Source: Strigamia acuminata (Eukaryota > Arthropoda > Chilopoda > Geophilomorpha > Linotaeniidae). Taken from it: a stretch of DNA of 64,000 nt. Below the pieces are notes generated by a model. That model made no database searches, was not told where the DNA came from, and saw only the letters and a program-made list of their open reading frames with translations. Below are positions 9,800-21,900 of the stretch, piece by piece. How positions within the stretch are numbered: position 1 is the stretch's first letter; each line of letters begins with the position of its first letter. The position numbers and the translations under genes are program-made. The stretch is taken from assembly GCA_949358305.1 (NCBI GenBank), contig OX442324.1, forward strand, positions 6,979,601 to 7,043,600, given 5' to 3'.

Positions 9800-10342
9800 A
9801 CTGAAGCCTTATATTGCACTTTTTTATTCACTTCACTAGCACTAATCTCCTTCTAAACACTGAATACACTAACACGAATTCATTACCTGAAAACTTAAAG
9901 TGTTATTAGCATATAATACATAAATATTGCACTCAAAATTACAAAGAAAATAATCCAACAATAACATTTCAAAACAATTTTTCAATTCCTATAAATTCAC
10001 AAAATTTTCCTGTAAATAAATATCAAAATTAGTATTTATACACTATATATTTTATTTATTCTAACTATAACAATTGTAAATCAATTTATTAATCCCTAAT
10101 AAACAATTAAACTCTATTTTTATTTCCAAAATGCAAATTTTTCACACAATGACATTAAATATTCAAGCTGTGACTTCACTTATTTTTACCAACTCTGAGT
10201 CATTCAAGATAATTGCTATTAAATCAGCAATTTTCACTATTTATATCTTGATTTTTAAAGAGATTTTTAAGCATTTTTAAATCCAATTTTTATAATTTTA
10301 ACAATCTAAACGGGCTACAATCGAGACCGCATCTCCACCAGT
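9800..10342 (-). other. Leader and primer-binding site of gypsy B-minus
   Basis: An AT-rich untranslated leader. The PBS TGGTGGAGATGCGG lies at 10327-10340, two bases inside the LTR, and matches the 3' end of tRNA-Ala (CCGCATCTCCACCA). The same leader is repeated in the opposite orientation at 13782-14106. Confidence 0.8.
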
Positions 10343-10832
10343 TGTTACGTGGCTAAATGGGGATTGATTTAGTCCTACGTGACATGAAGTTAATCAAGAA
10401 TGACACAGGGTTTTATACGTAAAATGCCTATTGGCTTTATTATTCAAAGTCGGACATTTACTAATGTAAATGTTCGGTCATCAGCTCTTATTACATTTGT
10501 TCATTTATTAAACCTAAAACACATAAATGGTTCATTCAAATAAATAAGGATGATGCTGTTGTCAATTCAATTCAATTTAGGAAACCTAGTCCTGTCGATC
10601 CGCAAACCGGCTGACAGTAGTAGGCGAAGGTAAAAGTTTGAGAATCAAGAGATCTGAGCTCTCTGGCTTAATCAGCTCACTAAGTAAACTCCTATTCCCC
10701 CTATCAACTAAGTTGAACGGTCTGTGCATCTAATTAGGTGCACAGCGCCGTCTAGTGAGAATTCATTGCATTAAATGCCTAAACAGAGCGAGCAGAGCCA
10801 GCCGATACACGGTACGGCTCTACCGCGTAACA
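10343..10832 (-). repeat. 5' LTR of gypsy B-minus
   Basis: 490 bp, minus strand, starting TGTTACGCGG and ending CCACGTAACA. Its last ~335 bp recur in inverse orientation at 13447-13781. Confidence 0.85.
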
Positions 10833-11661
10833 ATATGTGTCAATGTTGCACGTTAATGTAACTGTTCAATGCAAAATGTCATTTTATATCGGAAAATATT
10901 GTGCATACAATATAAAATATTATGTTAAATGTTGTGTTTAAACTCGAAATACAAATGTCTGACGTAATAATTGATTCCGATATTATGTGTGATGTTAAAT
11001 TTGTTACTTATTCGCTACGTGAGGGCGCCATACGTAATGTACAAACGTCCTCATGTTATATTAGTCCTATGTGATGATGTGACAATGCTGACATCATCAC
11101 ATTTCAAGATTAGTTCTGTGTTTATATTATTTCATGTAAACTAAATGATTTATTCTTTGTACATAAGTTTTGAGCACGTGAATAAAACTTCACTCACTTT
11201 TATGTTTTTCAACCACCACACCGTGTGTTTAATTCTGTCTGCCACCTCATTATACATGCATGGATTTAGGTTTATTTTCTCCAACTTCACCTACTTTTGA
11301 GGCATCTATACCACTACATGTTTGCCACAGTCTCCATGATGAGTGAGAAGTTGGAATAGTGTGTGAACTTCATAATTGGATTTGGCATTCAACTTCACAT
11401 GCCGATTAGGGACAAATGTGTTAATAATACATTAACACATGTGAGTACTTTTATTTTCGATACAATTATTTAATATTTTCGATTAATTTGTTGCCGGTTC
11501 GCACGTCGCAAACGGAACGCAACAACGACGTAGACGAATTAACAATACATGCGTCGTAGAGAAGCCGTATTTTTCGCCGCCCGTAATTCTTTGGATAGGA
11601 CTTTCACAATTGCCAGCTCGTTTCCACTGCATATTACGTTTGATTTAGTGAATTTCCTACA
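10833..11661 (+). repeat. 5' LTR of copia F
   Basis: Ends TTTCCTACA directly before the PBS. Parts align with the copia E LTR (GTGAATAAAACTTCACTCAC, the poly-A region). U5 holds CCAGCTCGTTTCCACTGC (11613-11630), matching the antisense initiator tRNA D-arm. Confidence 0.7.
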
Positions 11662-11727
11662 TGGTAGCCGAGGGTGGTTCTGCTAAAACCCGATATCAAC
11701 GGAAAATAGCGACGATACGGAGGAAAA

Positions 11728-13446
11728 ATGGCGACCAAGTCGAATTCAGCGTCGGCGGCAGCGGGAATCGCGCCGCTCGATAAGACAAACTACAAAACGT
11801 GGAAAGTGGACGTACAACTGTTGCTGCAGGAACTAAATTTGTGGGGTTTCCACGATGGAACCATAAAGGACCCGGACAAGGGGACGGCAGCAACGGAATT
11901 AGCGAAATTTGAGAAGCACAAAGCTCGCGCGCGAGGTATTCTGTGCAACAGCGTCGCAACCAGGTTGAAGCCGTCGCTTCTTAAACTCGACACATCTAAA
12001 GAGGTGTGGGATTATTTAAAGAAGCTCCACGAACCCACGTCAGTAGTGAGGAACGCAAAAATCCTGGAGGATTTCTACACAATTCGTTGCGGAGAAAAAG
12101 AAGAAGTCGACACGTTCATAACACGTGTAGAATTGGCTGCGGATGAATTAAAATCAATAAAGCAGGAACCGAATGATAAAGTAAAAGCTTACACATTAAT
12201 AAATCGAATCCGCAAAGATTTTGAACATCAAGTTCAAGCCATCTACCAATGGACCGATAGAGACTTCACATTTGATAAAGTTTCAGCCGCGTTATTAGCA
12301 GAGAGTGCACGACGACGATATACAACGGGAATCAGCCCTACAACAACGGAATCGAGTGCGCTTAGTGTCAGTGCTTCTAACAATCAAAAGGGATCGAGGA
12401 AGCAAGACAACAAAGACGGTAAGAGTAACTTTTCAAATATCTTATGTTATAACTGTCATGAGAAGGGACACATTGCCCGAAATTGCACAAGTCCGAATTT
12501 AAAACAACAGGACAGCACACGCGGACGTGGTCAGTCCCAACGTGGCAGAGGTCTGCTTGGAGCATTTTATGCATCATTTTTGGGGGAATGTGCTTCGAAA
12601 TCAAATGAAAATGTTTGTGATGAGGACGCATGGTTTGTAGATTCCGGCGCATCGGACCACGTGTGTGGAAAAATGGAGTATTTTCGGAACTTTAAGCAAT
12701 TGGCTCCGACTAAATTACAATTAGGTCAAGGCACAGCTAGTACCACTGGCTGTGGTGCTGTATGTATCAGCACAGTTGCAAGTGGAACTACCAACCATGT
12801 GGACTTAATAAATGTCTACTTTGTTCAGGGGTTTAAGCGCAATTTGATTTCAAGTGGGAAAATAGACGAGGCCGGATTTAATCAACATATTTACAATGGT
12901 GTGTTGAAGGTCTATTACAAGAATAGCCAAGAGTGTTTGTTATTAGCAGACAGGCAGTCTGATGGCCTGTATCGTGTAAGAGGGACGATCATGAAGAACG
13001 ATAATGTGTCAAATGTAGTTACAATGAATGTGAAAAATTCTAATTCGTTTTTGGAAGGGGAAAAACTTGTGAAACGTATTGAGCAACCACAGAATAAGAA
13101 TCCTACAAATGCTGACATATTAACACAACCCCCGATGAAGCAGAATTTTGCAGTTTCCATCGACACGTGGCATAAACGATTTGCCCACATGCATGTGCAG
13201 GGGCTAGCCACGTTGTTAAAGAGTGAAGAAACAACTGGTTTAGATTATACAGGGAATTTAAATAATTTCGCATGTGATTCATGCCGGATAGCGAATTATA
13301 AAGTTAGAGATGATCAGGAACGAGGGGAACCACTCGAACTTCTACATTTAGACGTGTGGGGCCCATGTCATGTAACGTTGTTGGGAGGTGCACGTTATCT
13401 GTTGTGTATAGTTGACGATGCCACTCGCTTCTCTTGGGTTTTTGTG
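11728..13446 (+). CDS. Copia F Gag-protease-integrase, truncated
   Basis: One frame from an ATG in good context (AAAATGGCG). Residues 10-200 are a copia Gag capsid (DKTNYKTWKVDVQLLLQEL). A CCHC knuckle CYNCHEKGHIARNC lies at about 240-253, the protease DSGASDHVCG at about 305, then a GAG-pre-integrase region (HKRFAHMHVQG, CDSCRIA) and the integrase start LLHLDVWGPC ... CIVDDATRFSWVF. Relative to copia E, five residues (KSTRA) are missing after CDSCRIA. The rest of integrase, RT and RNase H are lost at the junction with the gypsy LTR; the last two codons and the stop come from that LTR. Confidence 0.85.
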
Positions 13447-14106
13447 AGTTGATTAAGCCAGAGAGCTCAGATCTCTTTTGATTCTCAAACTTTTACCTTC
13501 GCCTACTACTGTCAGCCGGTTTGCGGATCGACAGGACTAGGTTTCCTAAATTGAATTGAATTGACAACAGCATCATCCTTATTTATTTGAATGAATGATT
13601 TATGTTTTGAGTTTAATAAATGAACAAATGTAATAAGAGCTGATGACCGAACATTTACATTAGTAAATGTCCGACTTTGAATAATAAAGCCAATAGGCAT
13701 TTTACATATAAAACTCTGTGTCTTTCTTGACTAAATTCATGTCAGGTAGGACTAAATCAATCCCCATTTAGCCACGTAACAACTGGTGGAGATGCGGTCT
13801 CGATTGTAGCCCGTTTAGATTGTTAAAATTATAAAAATTGGATTTAAAATGCCAAAAAAATCTCTTTAAAAATCAAGATATAAATAGTGAAAATTGCTGA
13901 TTAAATAGCAATTATCTTGAATGACTCAGAGTTGGTAAAAATAAGTGAAGTCACAGCTTGAATATTTAATGTCATTGTGTGAAAAAATTTGCATTTTGGA
14001 AATAAAAATAGAGTTTAATTGTTTATTAGGGATTAATAAATTGATTTACAATTGTTATATTTGGAATGAATAAAATATATAGTGTATGAATACTAATTTT
14101 GATATT
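13447..14106 (+). mobile_element. Gypsy B-plus: partial LTR, PBS and leader
   Basis: 335 bp of the 3' end of a B-type LTR (ends at 13781), PBS TGGTGGAGATGCGG at 13784, and 325 bp of leader matching the reverse complement of B-minus. It is interrupted after TTTTGATAT by the LTR of gypsy C. It is probably the displaced 5' end of the B-type gag-pol that resumes at 46863. Confidence 0.75.
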
Positions 14107-14470
14107 GTCACGTGTACGAACCGTGTCGATTAATGCGCGATTCGTAACACGTAATTCGATTCATTATTAGTTAAATGTTGCTAAATTTCGGCAACAGATG
14201 GCGCGGGCGATTGGAAACCGTCATCGTCGTCTGTTGGATCGATCAATTCGATTAAAGGGTAGAATAGGAGATTTCCTATGAACTAACCCACTCTAAGACA
14301 GCTCACTTAATCTTATGTTGCTTTACAGGAAACATCAATTTAATTCACTAGCCTAATGTCGCCCGATAAACAAAGGGTACGGCTGACGGCTAACTTCTGT
14401 GTTTGCAAATAATACAATTTGTCACCCAGTTGTTAAAGTGTTTATTTATTTGTAGTAAATTTATATAATG
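14107..14470 (+). repeat. Gypsy C 5' LTR, first part
   Basis: Begins TGTCACGTG and is cut by gypsy A after TATAATG. The remaining 208 bp lie at 43020-43227, giving a 572-bp LTR. AATG is duplicated at the break (14467-14470 and 43016-43019). Confidence 0.8.
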
Positions 14471-15452
14471 TGTCACGGCCCGGCATTTACGCGCTTGTAT
14501 TCCTCACCAAATTGTTGTGTTTGTGTACGCGTATCCCGTGTGTTCCATTGTTTAAAACTCTCAATAAATCCTAAACCTTATGTAATTTGAGTTTTGTCCT
14601 ACCTTCATTTCCTATTCATGTTTTATCCCTTGGCCTAGTCTGGTGTGGCTCAATTTAGCCACATCAGACTGGTCTATGTCAGGTATTTCTCACTGTTACC
14701 CCTCCTAATTTCGTTTAGTTTATCCTATCTAATTTAAATGTTTAGTCACTCGCGACTGACTCATCGCGATGATTATTCACGAGCGCGCCTGATTGGCTTA
14801 CGCGTGCTTGACTCATGGTTTTCCCCTCGTTTTCTGTGATGGACTTGGCCCAAGTTCACTTCTGAGCTGTTTCAGCCAAGTCTGATCAGAAGGCGTAAGA
14901 CCATGAGCTATCGTAAGTGCCTTAACTGGCCATTGTGCATTTGGCGACTTTTCCTGTGTTAATTCGCAGTAACTCCATGCAAGTCAACTCTGCGTGTTTG
15001 AGGATCTACATTATCATATCGCGTGTCTAAATTCCGCGTGTCATCTCCGATTCCTTTCCTTTCGATGTTCTTTTGTGTTTTATGCCGCTGATACGTGCCG
15101 AAGGACTAGAAGTTAGATTCAAGTAGCTAATGAGTTGTTTATTTCGTCTTTTGCGCGCGATTAGTGCGCGCTTGCTCGGTCTGGCCGCTCCGCCATTAGG
15201 GGCCCCTGCCAGATTAGCTTAAGCCACGTTAGCGTTGTTAAGTCCGCACGTGAGCATTATTTCTTCCATTTTTAAGACTCCAACAACCTCGGTAATAATT
15301 CGTAACATGATCGAGTAAGGGGTTAAGCTTGCCGCCACACTTCAGGCTGCTTAACGTTGCCGGGCCCTTATTCGGGACCAGGCTCTCTTGTATCGTAACT
15401 GGCGCGCCTTTCAAACGCGGTTTCAAATACCAGAAACAACCGGTTCATGACA
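14471..15452 (+). repeat. 5' LTR of gypsy A
   Basis: 982 bp, TGTCACGG to CATGACA. It contains GC-rich hairpins such as GCGCGCGATTAGTGCGCGC (about 15155). Differs from the 3' LTR at three sites that I can see. Confidence 0.92.
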
Positions 15453-15454
15453 CG

Positions 15455-15474
15455 TGGTGCCGAAACCCGGGATC
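15455..15474 (+). other. Primer-binding site of gypsy A (tRNA-Phe)
   Basis: TGGTGCCGAAACCCGGGATC, two bases inside the LTR, is complementary over 20 nt to the 3' end of tRNA-Phe as I know it (acceptor TTTCGGC plus ACCA). Confidence 0.8.
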
Positions 15475-15665
15475 TTGTTGGAGTTTATTCAGTCTAGCGC
15501 ATATAAACTAGTTGCTATTTAACAAGCATTAGTGGCGTTTTTTAGAGACTATTTTGCCGAAAGGAAGGTTTCGGAGTAACTAACTTTTCATAGTACTCGC
15601 GTATCGTTTAATTACGGTGCGCATCATTTGCAGTGAGCTGCTATTACCCTTATTATCTCGCTAAC

Positions 15666-17576
15666 ATGGCGAATAAGGAAGAAACTCTCGAGAAAAAGAG
15701 AGGGATGTTTGCCGACCTCATAGATCGTTGGGATCTTGCGCGTTTACGTGCAGAGAGACAGCGACGTGAGGAAGTTGAAAGATTACGCGGTTTAAGACCG
15801 GGCGCTCTTCGTGGAATGTTGGAAGAAATACCAACAGATTCCACTGACCAGCCTACCTCTATGGAAAGAGATATAAACCCCACATTGGAGGGGCCGATAA
15901 GCGTGCATACTGCAACTCCGGCCAGCGTTATAGCTGAGTTGGAAGAACCAGCGCGTTTGCAAAACATTGCTTCGGCTCCAACAAGAAATGAATCAGAAGC
16001 GCCGCCGGAGGTGCCTGGTTTGGGGGCCTATCTCCATGATATGGAGGTGGCAATTTCCGCAAGACTGGATCGGGCCATAAATGCACAATTGCATGGTTGG
16101 GCCGAGGATACGGTCGAACGGGTAAGGAAAGTGGTGGAGGACTGTGCTGCTCGACAACCGTCATTGGCGGCTGGAATACCGTTAATTCCGCCGCCACAGG
16201 AACCTCATATCCTCCTGGGCATGTCGGGGCAGACGGTTCCCCAAATTATACCTCGTTCCACTGGAGACGCGTCTGTAATTCTAACGCCAAGTGAGATAAT
16301 TTTGGGTGGGGCCCGTGCAGCACCCGCTGTGCAGGGGAGAATCCATGTGCAGTCTCGCGAAGTGGATCCAGCCGTTGTCCAAGTTAACAGCGATATTATG
16401 CGATCAATAATTCGCAGCAAAGCGTCGGTAATGGGTGGGCAGCCATCCATACCGTTGAGCCAGCTGGAGAGGGAGAGAAACTCTCAAAGTGGACAGCGGC
16501 CGGGGCCTAATGTTCCGCTTCAGACTGGTGCTGTTCCACAAATACCTGTATTTCAACAGACAGGACAATTACCGCAACAGCAATGGCGGCAACAGCCACA
16601 ACAGTTTGCTCGATCTTCCGGTATGAGGATGGGGAAGTTACCAAAGTTCGATGTGGGCAAGGGCGCCTATAACGCAGTGGATTTGTTCCTAACTCAACTG
16701 CGAGCCCATTTCTTTACTTCGGGAATGGCGGAGTCGGTATATCTTGAGTATTATGTGCCTCAAGCTTTAAAAGGCGAGGCTCTGGACTGGTATATTGATT
16801 TGCTTCCGAAACCTGAGTTTTGGGATGAGTTAGCGCATTTGTTTAAAGACGCGTTCTCTCTCACCGTGGCTGAAGCTACTGTCAATTTGGCGGAAAAGCA
16901 ACAGGCCATGGGGGAGCCAACTGCGAAATTTTTGCGCGAGACTAATCGATTCCTACAGAAAACAGGGATAGTTGGGGACAGCCAAAAATGGGATATAGCC
17001 CAGCGACGACTGCAACCTGACGTTGCGGAAGTCATGCGTCAAATGGGCGTGTTAACCTTGTCGCAAGCCATTGTTAGGGGACAGCAAGCAGATAGCGAGC
17101 TGCAACTGCGATCTCTCCATAAGAGAGACTTCGACCTGCACGGGGTTAAGCGAGGCCAAATGCCGGTTCCCCAGCATGCAGCTCCTACTAAGCAAGAAGC
17201 CGCCGCGAAAAAATCGGAAGAGGCGACTAAGAACCCGACTCGACATTTTTTCACGCGCAATAAGGTTGCGGCCGTGATGGAAGTCTTGGGTGAATTAGAG
17301 GAAGGTGGCATGTTTGATGATGATAATCAAAGTGTCATGGCGCAGACAGTCCGAAGTATTATGGCTGTAAAAACTGTGCCCTCCGTTGAGACCAAGCTGC
17401 CTCCGGTGCAGACTGTTGATAATCATATTTGCAGTCAGTACTACTCGTTCGCTCAGGAATCCGGCCCGCCTAAGGACATTAAATTGCCGCCCGGAGCGGA
17501 ATGGGCCAAAAACAGGCGCGACCGCTGGTATATGCGTGATGGGTTGTTCCGGGAAACGAGAGAGGGCCCCCACTGA
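15666..17576 (+). CDS. Gypsy A Gag
   Basis: Start chosen at ATG 15666 (AACATGGCG, strong context); the frame is open slightly further up but without an ATG. 636 residues. The N-terminus is charged and probably coiled-coil (ANKEETLEKKRGMF, LRAERQRREEVERLRG). A Pro/Gln-rich middle is followed by a capsid-like region at about 325-500 (LPKFDVGKGAYNAVDLFLTQ, ALKGEALDWYIDLLP, FLRETNRFLQKTG). I see no CCHC knuckle in this frame. It ends GLFRETREGPH before TGA and overlaps pol, which lies in the +1 frame. Structural protein of the particle. Confidence 0.85.
   Translation: MANKEETLEKKRGMFADLIDRWDLARLRAERQRREEVERLRGLRPGALRGMLEEIPTDSTDQPTSMERDINPTLEGPISVHTATPASVIAELEEPARLQNIASAPTRNESEAPPEVPGLGAYLHDMEVAISARLDRAINAQLHGWAEDTVERVRKVVEDCAARQPSLAAGIPLIPPPQEPHILLGMSGQTVPQIIPRSTGDASVILTPSEIILGGARAAPAVQGRIHVQSREVDPAVVQVNSDIMRSIIRSKASVMGGQPSIPLSQLERERNSQSGQRPGPNVPLQTGAVPQIPVFQQTGQLPQQQWRQQPQQFARSSGMRMGKLPKFDVGKGAYNAVDLFLTQLRAHFFTSGMAESVYLEYYVPQALKGEALDWYIDLLPKPEFWDELAHLFKDAFSLTVAEATVNLAEKQQAMGEPTAKFLRETNRFLQKTGIVGDSQKWDIAQRRLQPDVAEVMRQMGVLTLSQAIVRGQQADSELQLRSLHKRDFDLHGVKRGQMPVPQHAAPTKQEAAAKKSEEATKNPTRHFFTRNKVAAVMEVLGELEEGGMFDDDNQSVMAQTVRSIMAVKTVPSVETKLPPVQTVDNHICSQYYSFAQESGPPKDIKLPPGAEWAKNRRDRWYMRDGLFRETREGPH
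17567..17576 (+). other. Possible +1 frameshift site between gag and pol of gypsy A
   Basis: gag reads GGC CCC CAC TGA. Five C residues (17567-17571) precede the stop, so a proline tRNA on CCC could re-pair one base downstream and continue in the pol frame. The pol frame is open from 17386, so the exact site is inferred. Confidence 0.35.
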
Positions 17577-18248
17577 AGTCCGACGCCAAAGTGGTGGACC
17601 CAAAGAAGAAGTAGGTTTAACACCTAAAGCTGTGTCGGAACCACCGGAAGTGGAGCGCGTGTTGCCACCAAAATCTGTGTTGACCGCGCCTAATACCGAC
17701 CCAATACTTCCGAAGTTGACTTCACTCGTGATGATTTCTCCTAAAGAGAAAGATGTGTCCGAGGAGCCAATAATTGAGATTTGGATTGGAGAAAGAATAC
17801 GACGTGATTCTCAATATGTGAAGATCGTTTGGAATGACATCCAATTTATTGCGCAATTTGACTCTGGTGCTCAGACCTGCACCATGGCGCAAGATCTGTA
17901 TGAAAAGCTGCATGAGAAGATGGGAGTGGATATGGTTGTGTTGCACGAGACCATTCGCGTTGCCAATAATCAATTAGTTGAGGTTTTGGGTAGCGTGGAG
18001 ATAACCGTGCGCGCGCCCCAGTCCCTGATTTCTTTTGTGTGCTTGGTGATAGAGGACTCGACAGTGGACTTGCTGCTCGGACGAGATTTCTGTCGAGCGG
18101 TTGGATTATGTACGGACCATGGACTTAATTGCTGGTTCATAAGAGGTTCGGAGGAGCGGCGTAGTTTCATGACTATGAGACAGGCGCTGGCCTCCGACCC
18201 GGTACTTTTATTACCACTAATCCCCGCCGCCCCTAAGAAGGCAGTTCC
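17572..18248 (+). CDS. Gypsy A Pol, first part (protease), split by copia D
   Basis: Pol frame downstream of the gag stop. It contains the retropepsin signature QFDSGAQTC (catalytic Asp codon at 17860), then a flap and the LLLGRDFCRAVG motif typical of LTR-element proteases. The frame runs into copia D after GTTCC (18244-18248) and resumes at 25564. D adds a 5-bp duplication, and outside it the frame is undisturbed, so the break is purely insertional. Confidence 0.85.
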
Positions 18249-18777
18249 TGTAGCAGAGGAGTGCGCAATTATCGGCGTAATTGCCGACTGGAAGCGTGAA
18301 TTGACGCCAAAATGGCGTCGAAAATACTCGGCGGTTAATTCCGATAACGGAATGACGTTTCGGAAATGGCGCGCGGTTTAAGACCGCTTATAATCGCCAG
18401 ACTAGCACACAAAGTGCTTTAAATCAATAACAAATAGTTAAAACTATAAATGCAATTTAATAAAAGGAAAATTCTTACATATTCTGGTTTGAAATGATGA
18501 GAGCTGCACAAACCCATGTGCAGCGCCATTTTGGAATCGAGAGAAGAGTGTCGCAGCACTCTAGTGACAATAATTGACATTAGATGTCAAAACAAAAGAA
18601 CAAATCATACTGAAAAACATTATGCAGGTATGGAATTACATACGGGACAGCACACAATGTGTGCAAAAACGAAATATAACGAATAAGACATCAAACATCG
18701 AAATAACTGATTTGAAATTGAATTATATAAAGGATAAACATTTGATATCGACAATAAATTTGGTCTTAGGACCAACA
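18249..18777 (-). repeat. 3' LTR of copia D
   Basis: 529 bp, minus strand TGTTGG...GCTACA. Any plus-strand reading frames in it are incidental. Confidence 0.93.
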
Positions 18778-18780
18778 AAT

Positions 18781-18788
18781 CCCCCCTT
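18781..18788 (-). other. Polypurine tract of copia D
   Basis: The minus strand reads AAGGGGGG three bases before the 3' LTR, the expected plus-strand primer site. Confidence 0.8.
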
Positions 18789-18985
18789 CGATCTTAAATG
18801 TTCGGGGTAAAATACAAACACATACTGGAATTACAGTGTAAACATTAATCAAAAGGGAAACAATAAAGTCGAATCATCGAGCCGGGTACTATAATTGAAA
18901 AACTCTACGAAAGCCCGAATATTCCCACTGAAACTCGATGACTCTCACAATCGGGAAAAACTAAAATAGGAATGTCACGATAAAG

Positions 18986-21900
18986 TTACAATCGGAAAAT
19001 TCGAGAAATCAACGATTGTAAACGTTCCGATCCGAGCCACTTCGTGAAGATGTCGGCGACGTTAAGATCGCCGGGCACTTTGCGGAGTTCGAAACGTCCC
19101 GCCGTATACCACTCCCTGAGCCAGTGATAACGTACACGAATATGTCGAGTTTTCGAAGTTTCGACATCGTTGGAAGTAAACTGTATGGCCGAGAGAGCGT
19201 CGGAATAGATGACGGGTCGCGATAATCGGTTGAGAATCGGAAATTGAAGGTAAACGTGGTCCAACCAATAGAGTTCCTTGACGCACTCAACAAGGGCGAT
19301 GAACTCCGCTTCCATTGTTGAGCACGCCACGGTGGACTGTTTACGACAGGACCAGCCGATTGGAATGTTGCCGATGAAAGTAATATAGCCGCCGAAACTC
19401 AATGATGTCTCCGGATCGCATGCCCACGAAGCGTCGGTGTAAGCCCACAATTGTGAACACGTACATCCGGATAATTCGATGCAAAAGTGCGCGGTGTTAG
19501 CGACGTACTGTAGAACTTGAAGTAATGCTCGAATGTGGGTCTTATTATAGCAGGTGTTGTATTGCGATAAATGGATAACGGAGTAAAGTATATCGGGGCG
19601 TGTCCTCGAAGCTAAGAATAACAGCGATCCGATCAGCGATCGGTATGGGAAATCTTCCAAATTCTCGGTCGATCCTCTGACGAGTGTTGTTCCGGGGGTC
19701 ACGGGAACTTTCACGAGCTTGTTGGTCGAGGTTCCGAACTTTTTGATAATCTTCGCGATATAAGCACGTTGGGAAATGAATGTGCGTCCCATATCACGAA
19801 TAAACTCGACGCCTAACAATTTCGTAATCGGACCGAGGTTGACGATTTGGAATTTCGAACTGATAAGTCGGATCAACTGGTCGAAAACACTATCGGACGC
19901 GTAGAATAAAATAATATCGTCCACGTAGACTAACATGATAGCGGAGTTTCCGAAAACGTAAACACAGTTGCAAGCTGGCATTCTTCGGAATCCGAGGTCT
20001 CGAAGCGTCTCGTCTAACTTTTCGAACCATTGTCTTCCCGACTGGTGGAGGCCGTAAAGGGATTTAACGAGTAGCCACACATTGTTGGGGTTGGAACATG
20101 TGGCACCTGCAGGGATCCGCATGTAGACTTTGTGTTTAAGTTCGCCATACAGGTACGCACATTTCACATCTAAGTGTGCATCCTTCCAACCACGCAACAC
20201 GACGAGAAGACAGAAGAATAAACGGATTAAGACGAAATTCACCACCGGACTAAAAACTTCATCGTAGTCGACTCCGAGAGTTTGACGAAAACCCTGGGCG
20301 ACTAAACGAGCTCGATATCTTGTAATCGTTCCTGCTGCATCGGTCTTCAACTTAAAAAGCCATTTGCAGCCCAAAATCGTGGTATCCGGTGGTTTGGGAA
20401 CTTCGAGATAAACCTCTCTTTCGGTGAATGTGTCGAGCTCTTCCTTAATGGCTTCACGCCATTTCGGAGCGTCGGAGAATGTCGGGATTTCAGCATAGGA
20501 AGCTGGTTCCGTTCTGCAAAGATGAGCCGCATGACGAACACCCGGAACAGTCGGCAATGTATACTCGATGTTGCTCCAAATAAACAAACTGGGATCATAA
20601 TCGATGTTGTTGAGCATACAGTATTCATCAACATCCCTCTGAGATCTGAGTCGAATGCCGGGCATCGGAAAATAATAAACGTCCGTTTTAATCGATCCCG
20701 GGACTTGATCCTTCCGGAGGTGTTCCTCGCGTCTCCAATCACTGCACTCGGAATCTCCCCCAATGGGTCGCCAAATATATGCAGTATGGCGATCCGTAGC
20801 AGGCAAGACTTCTGTCCCGACTATGTGCTGAATTGGAGCAGGAGACATTGGAGTATCGTCAAATACCGACACTGTATGAGAAAGATCTGCTCCACGGGTT
20901 TTCCGGCGATATGTGATGTATCTAGCTGGAGAACCCGGCGGTGACTGGCGAGGGGATTGCTCTGCAGACGTCCCAGTGAATTCAGATGTACCGGGATAAA
21001 GTGAAATCTCGTCAATTCGATCATCATTAATTTGTTCGGCATCATCCTCCGTATCGCCCTCCTGATAAAGCACAGGATAGGACTGTGAATGTCCTAGACT
21101 TGCCGAACTCGGTAATTGCAGTGCACATGCATCCAACAATAACTGCTCTGGCGTTGTCGGAGGCGGCAATCGGATGACCGGTGTATGAACAGAGTGAGAT
21201 GTCGATACGCCGCTGGCATGGCTAGCTCCACCATTATCGGAATCATCGTCGGAATGATCAGAATGTTCGGAATCGGATCCTCTTGACCAGTCATGGAACT
21301 GGACGTTGTCGTTAAACGAAACCGATTGCTGTCCGACATCAGAAAAAGTTTCTTCGGGCCGTTGAGATGCGCCACGAAGAGATTTCCGATATGATTGGCG
21401 TTCATCGATCTTGACGTGAACCGTTTCATAAACTCGATCTTCTACCGGATTCCAAACTCTATATCCGCGGGTACCAGTCGCGTAACCAACGAGATATCCC
21501 TCCCATGCACGCGGATCTAGTTTCTTGCGGCCTGGCGCGGTGTAATGCACCCAGCATTTGGACCCCATTTTGCGTAGGTGTCGTAAAGACAATGCTCGTT
21601 GTCGCCATAGGATATAGGGAATTTGGTTATTCAATCTCGAATGCGGACTTTGGTTCTTCACATACGCGAAAGTGACTGCGAGTTCCGCCCAAAGGTCATC
21701 CGGGAGTTGAGTTTCGGAGATAAGAGATCGAACACTGTCGGCCATCGTTCGATTTATGCGTTCGGCAGTCCCGTTCATCTGGGGCGACGCGGGATTGGTC
21801 CTCTGCCCTTGGATGCCCTTTTCTTTGAGATAGTTTAGAAATTCATTTGACATGAATTCGCCGCCACGGTCAGATCTAATCGCTTTTACACGAGTGTTCT

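Larger units (their letters stand above)
6658..10832 (-). mobile_element. Gypsy B-minus, 3'-truncated
   Basis: A minus-strand Ty3/gypsy element with 5' LTR 10343-10832, PBS 10327-10340, gag, and pol up to the end of reverse transcriptase. At about 6658 similarity to the near-identical copy at 46863-52048 stops, so RNase H, integrase and 3' LTR are missing. It abuts the LTR of copia F at 10833. Confidence 0.85.
10833..13446 (+). mobile_element. Copia F, 3'-truncated
   Basis: A plus-strand Ty1/copia element with 5' LTR (10833-11661), PBS TGGTAGCCGAGGG at 11662, leader and gag-pol into the integrase. At about 13446 it switches to a B-type gypsy LTR. It is related to copia E (31307-40022) in gag and LTR. 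The left edge abuts the LTR of B-minus with no visible TG end, so the LTR may lack its first bases. Confidence 0.8.

Noticed and set aside
15928-16197. Antisense frames in gypsy A gag and pol
   Set aside because: Shadows of the GC-richer coding strand with no independent features.
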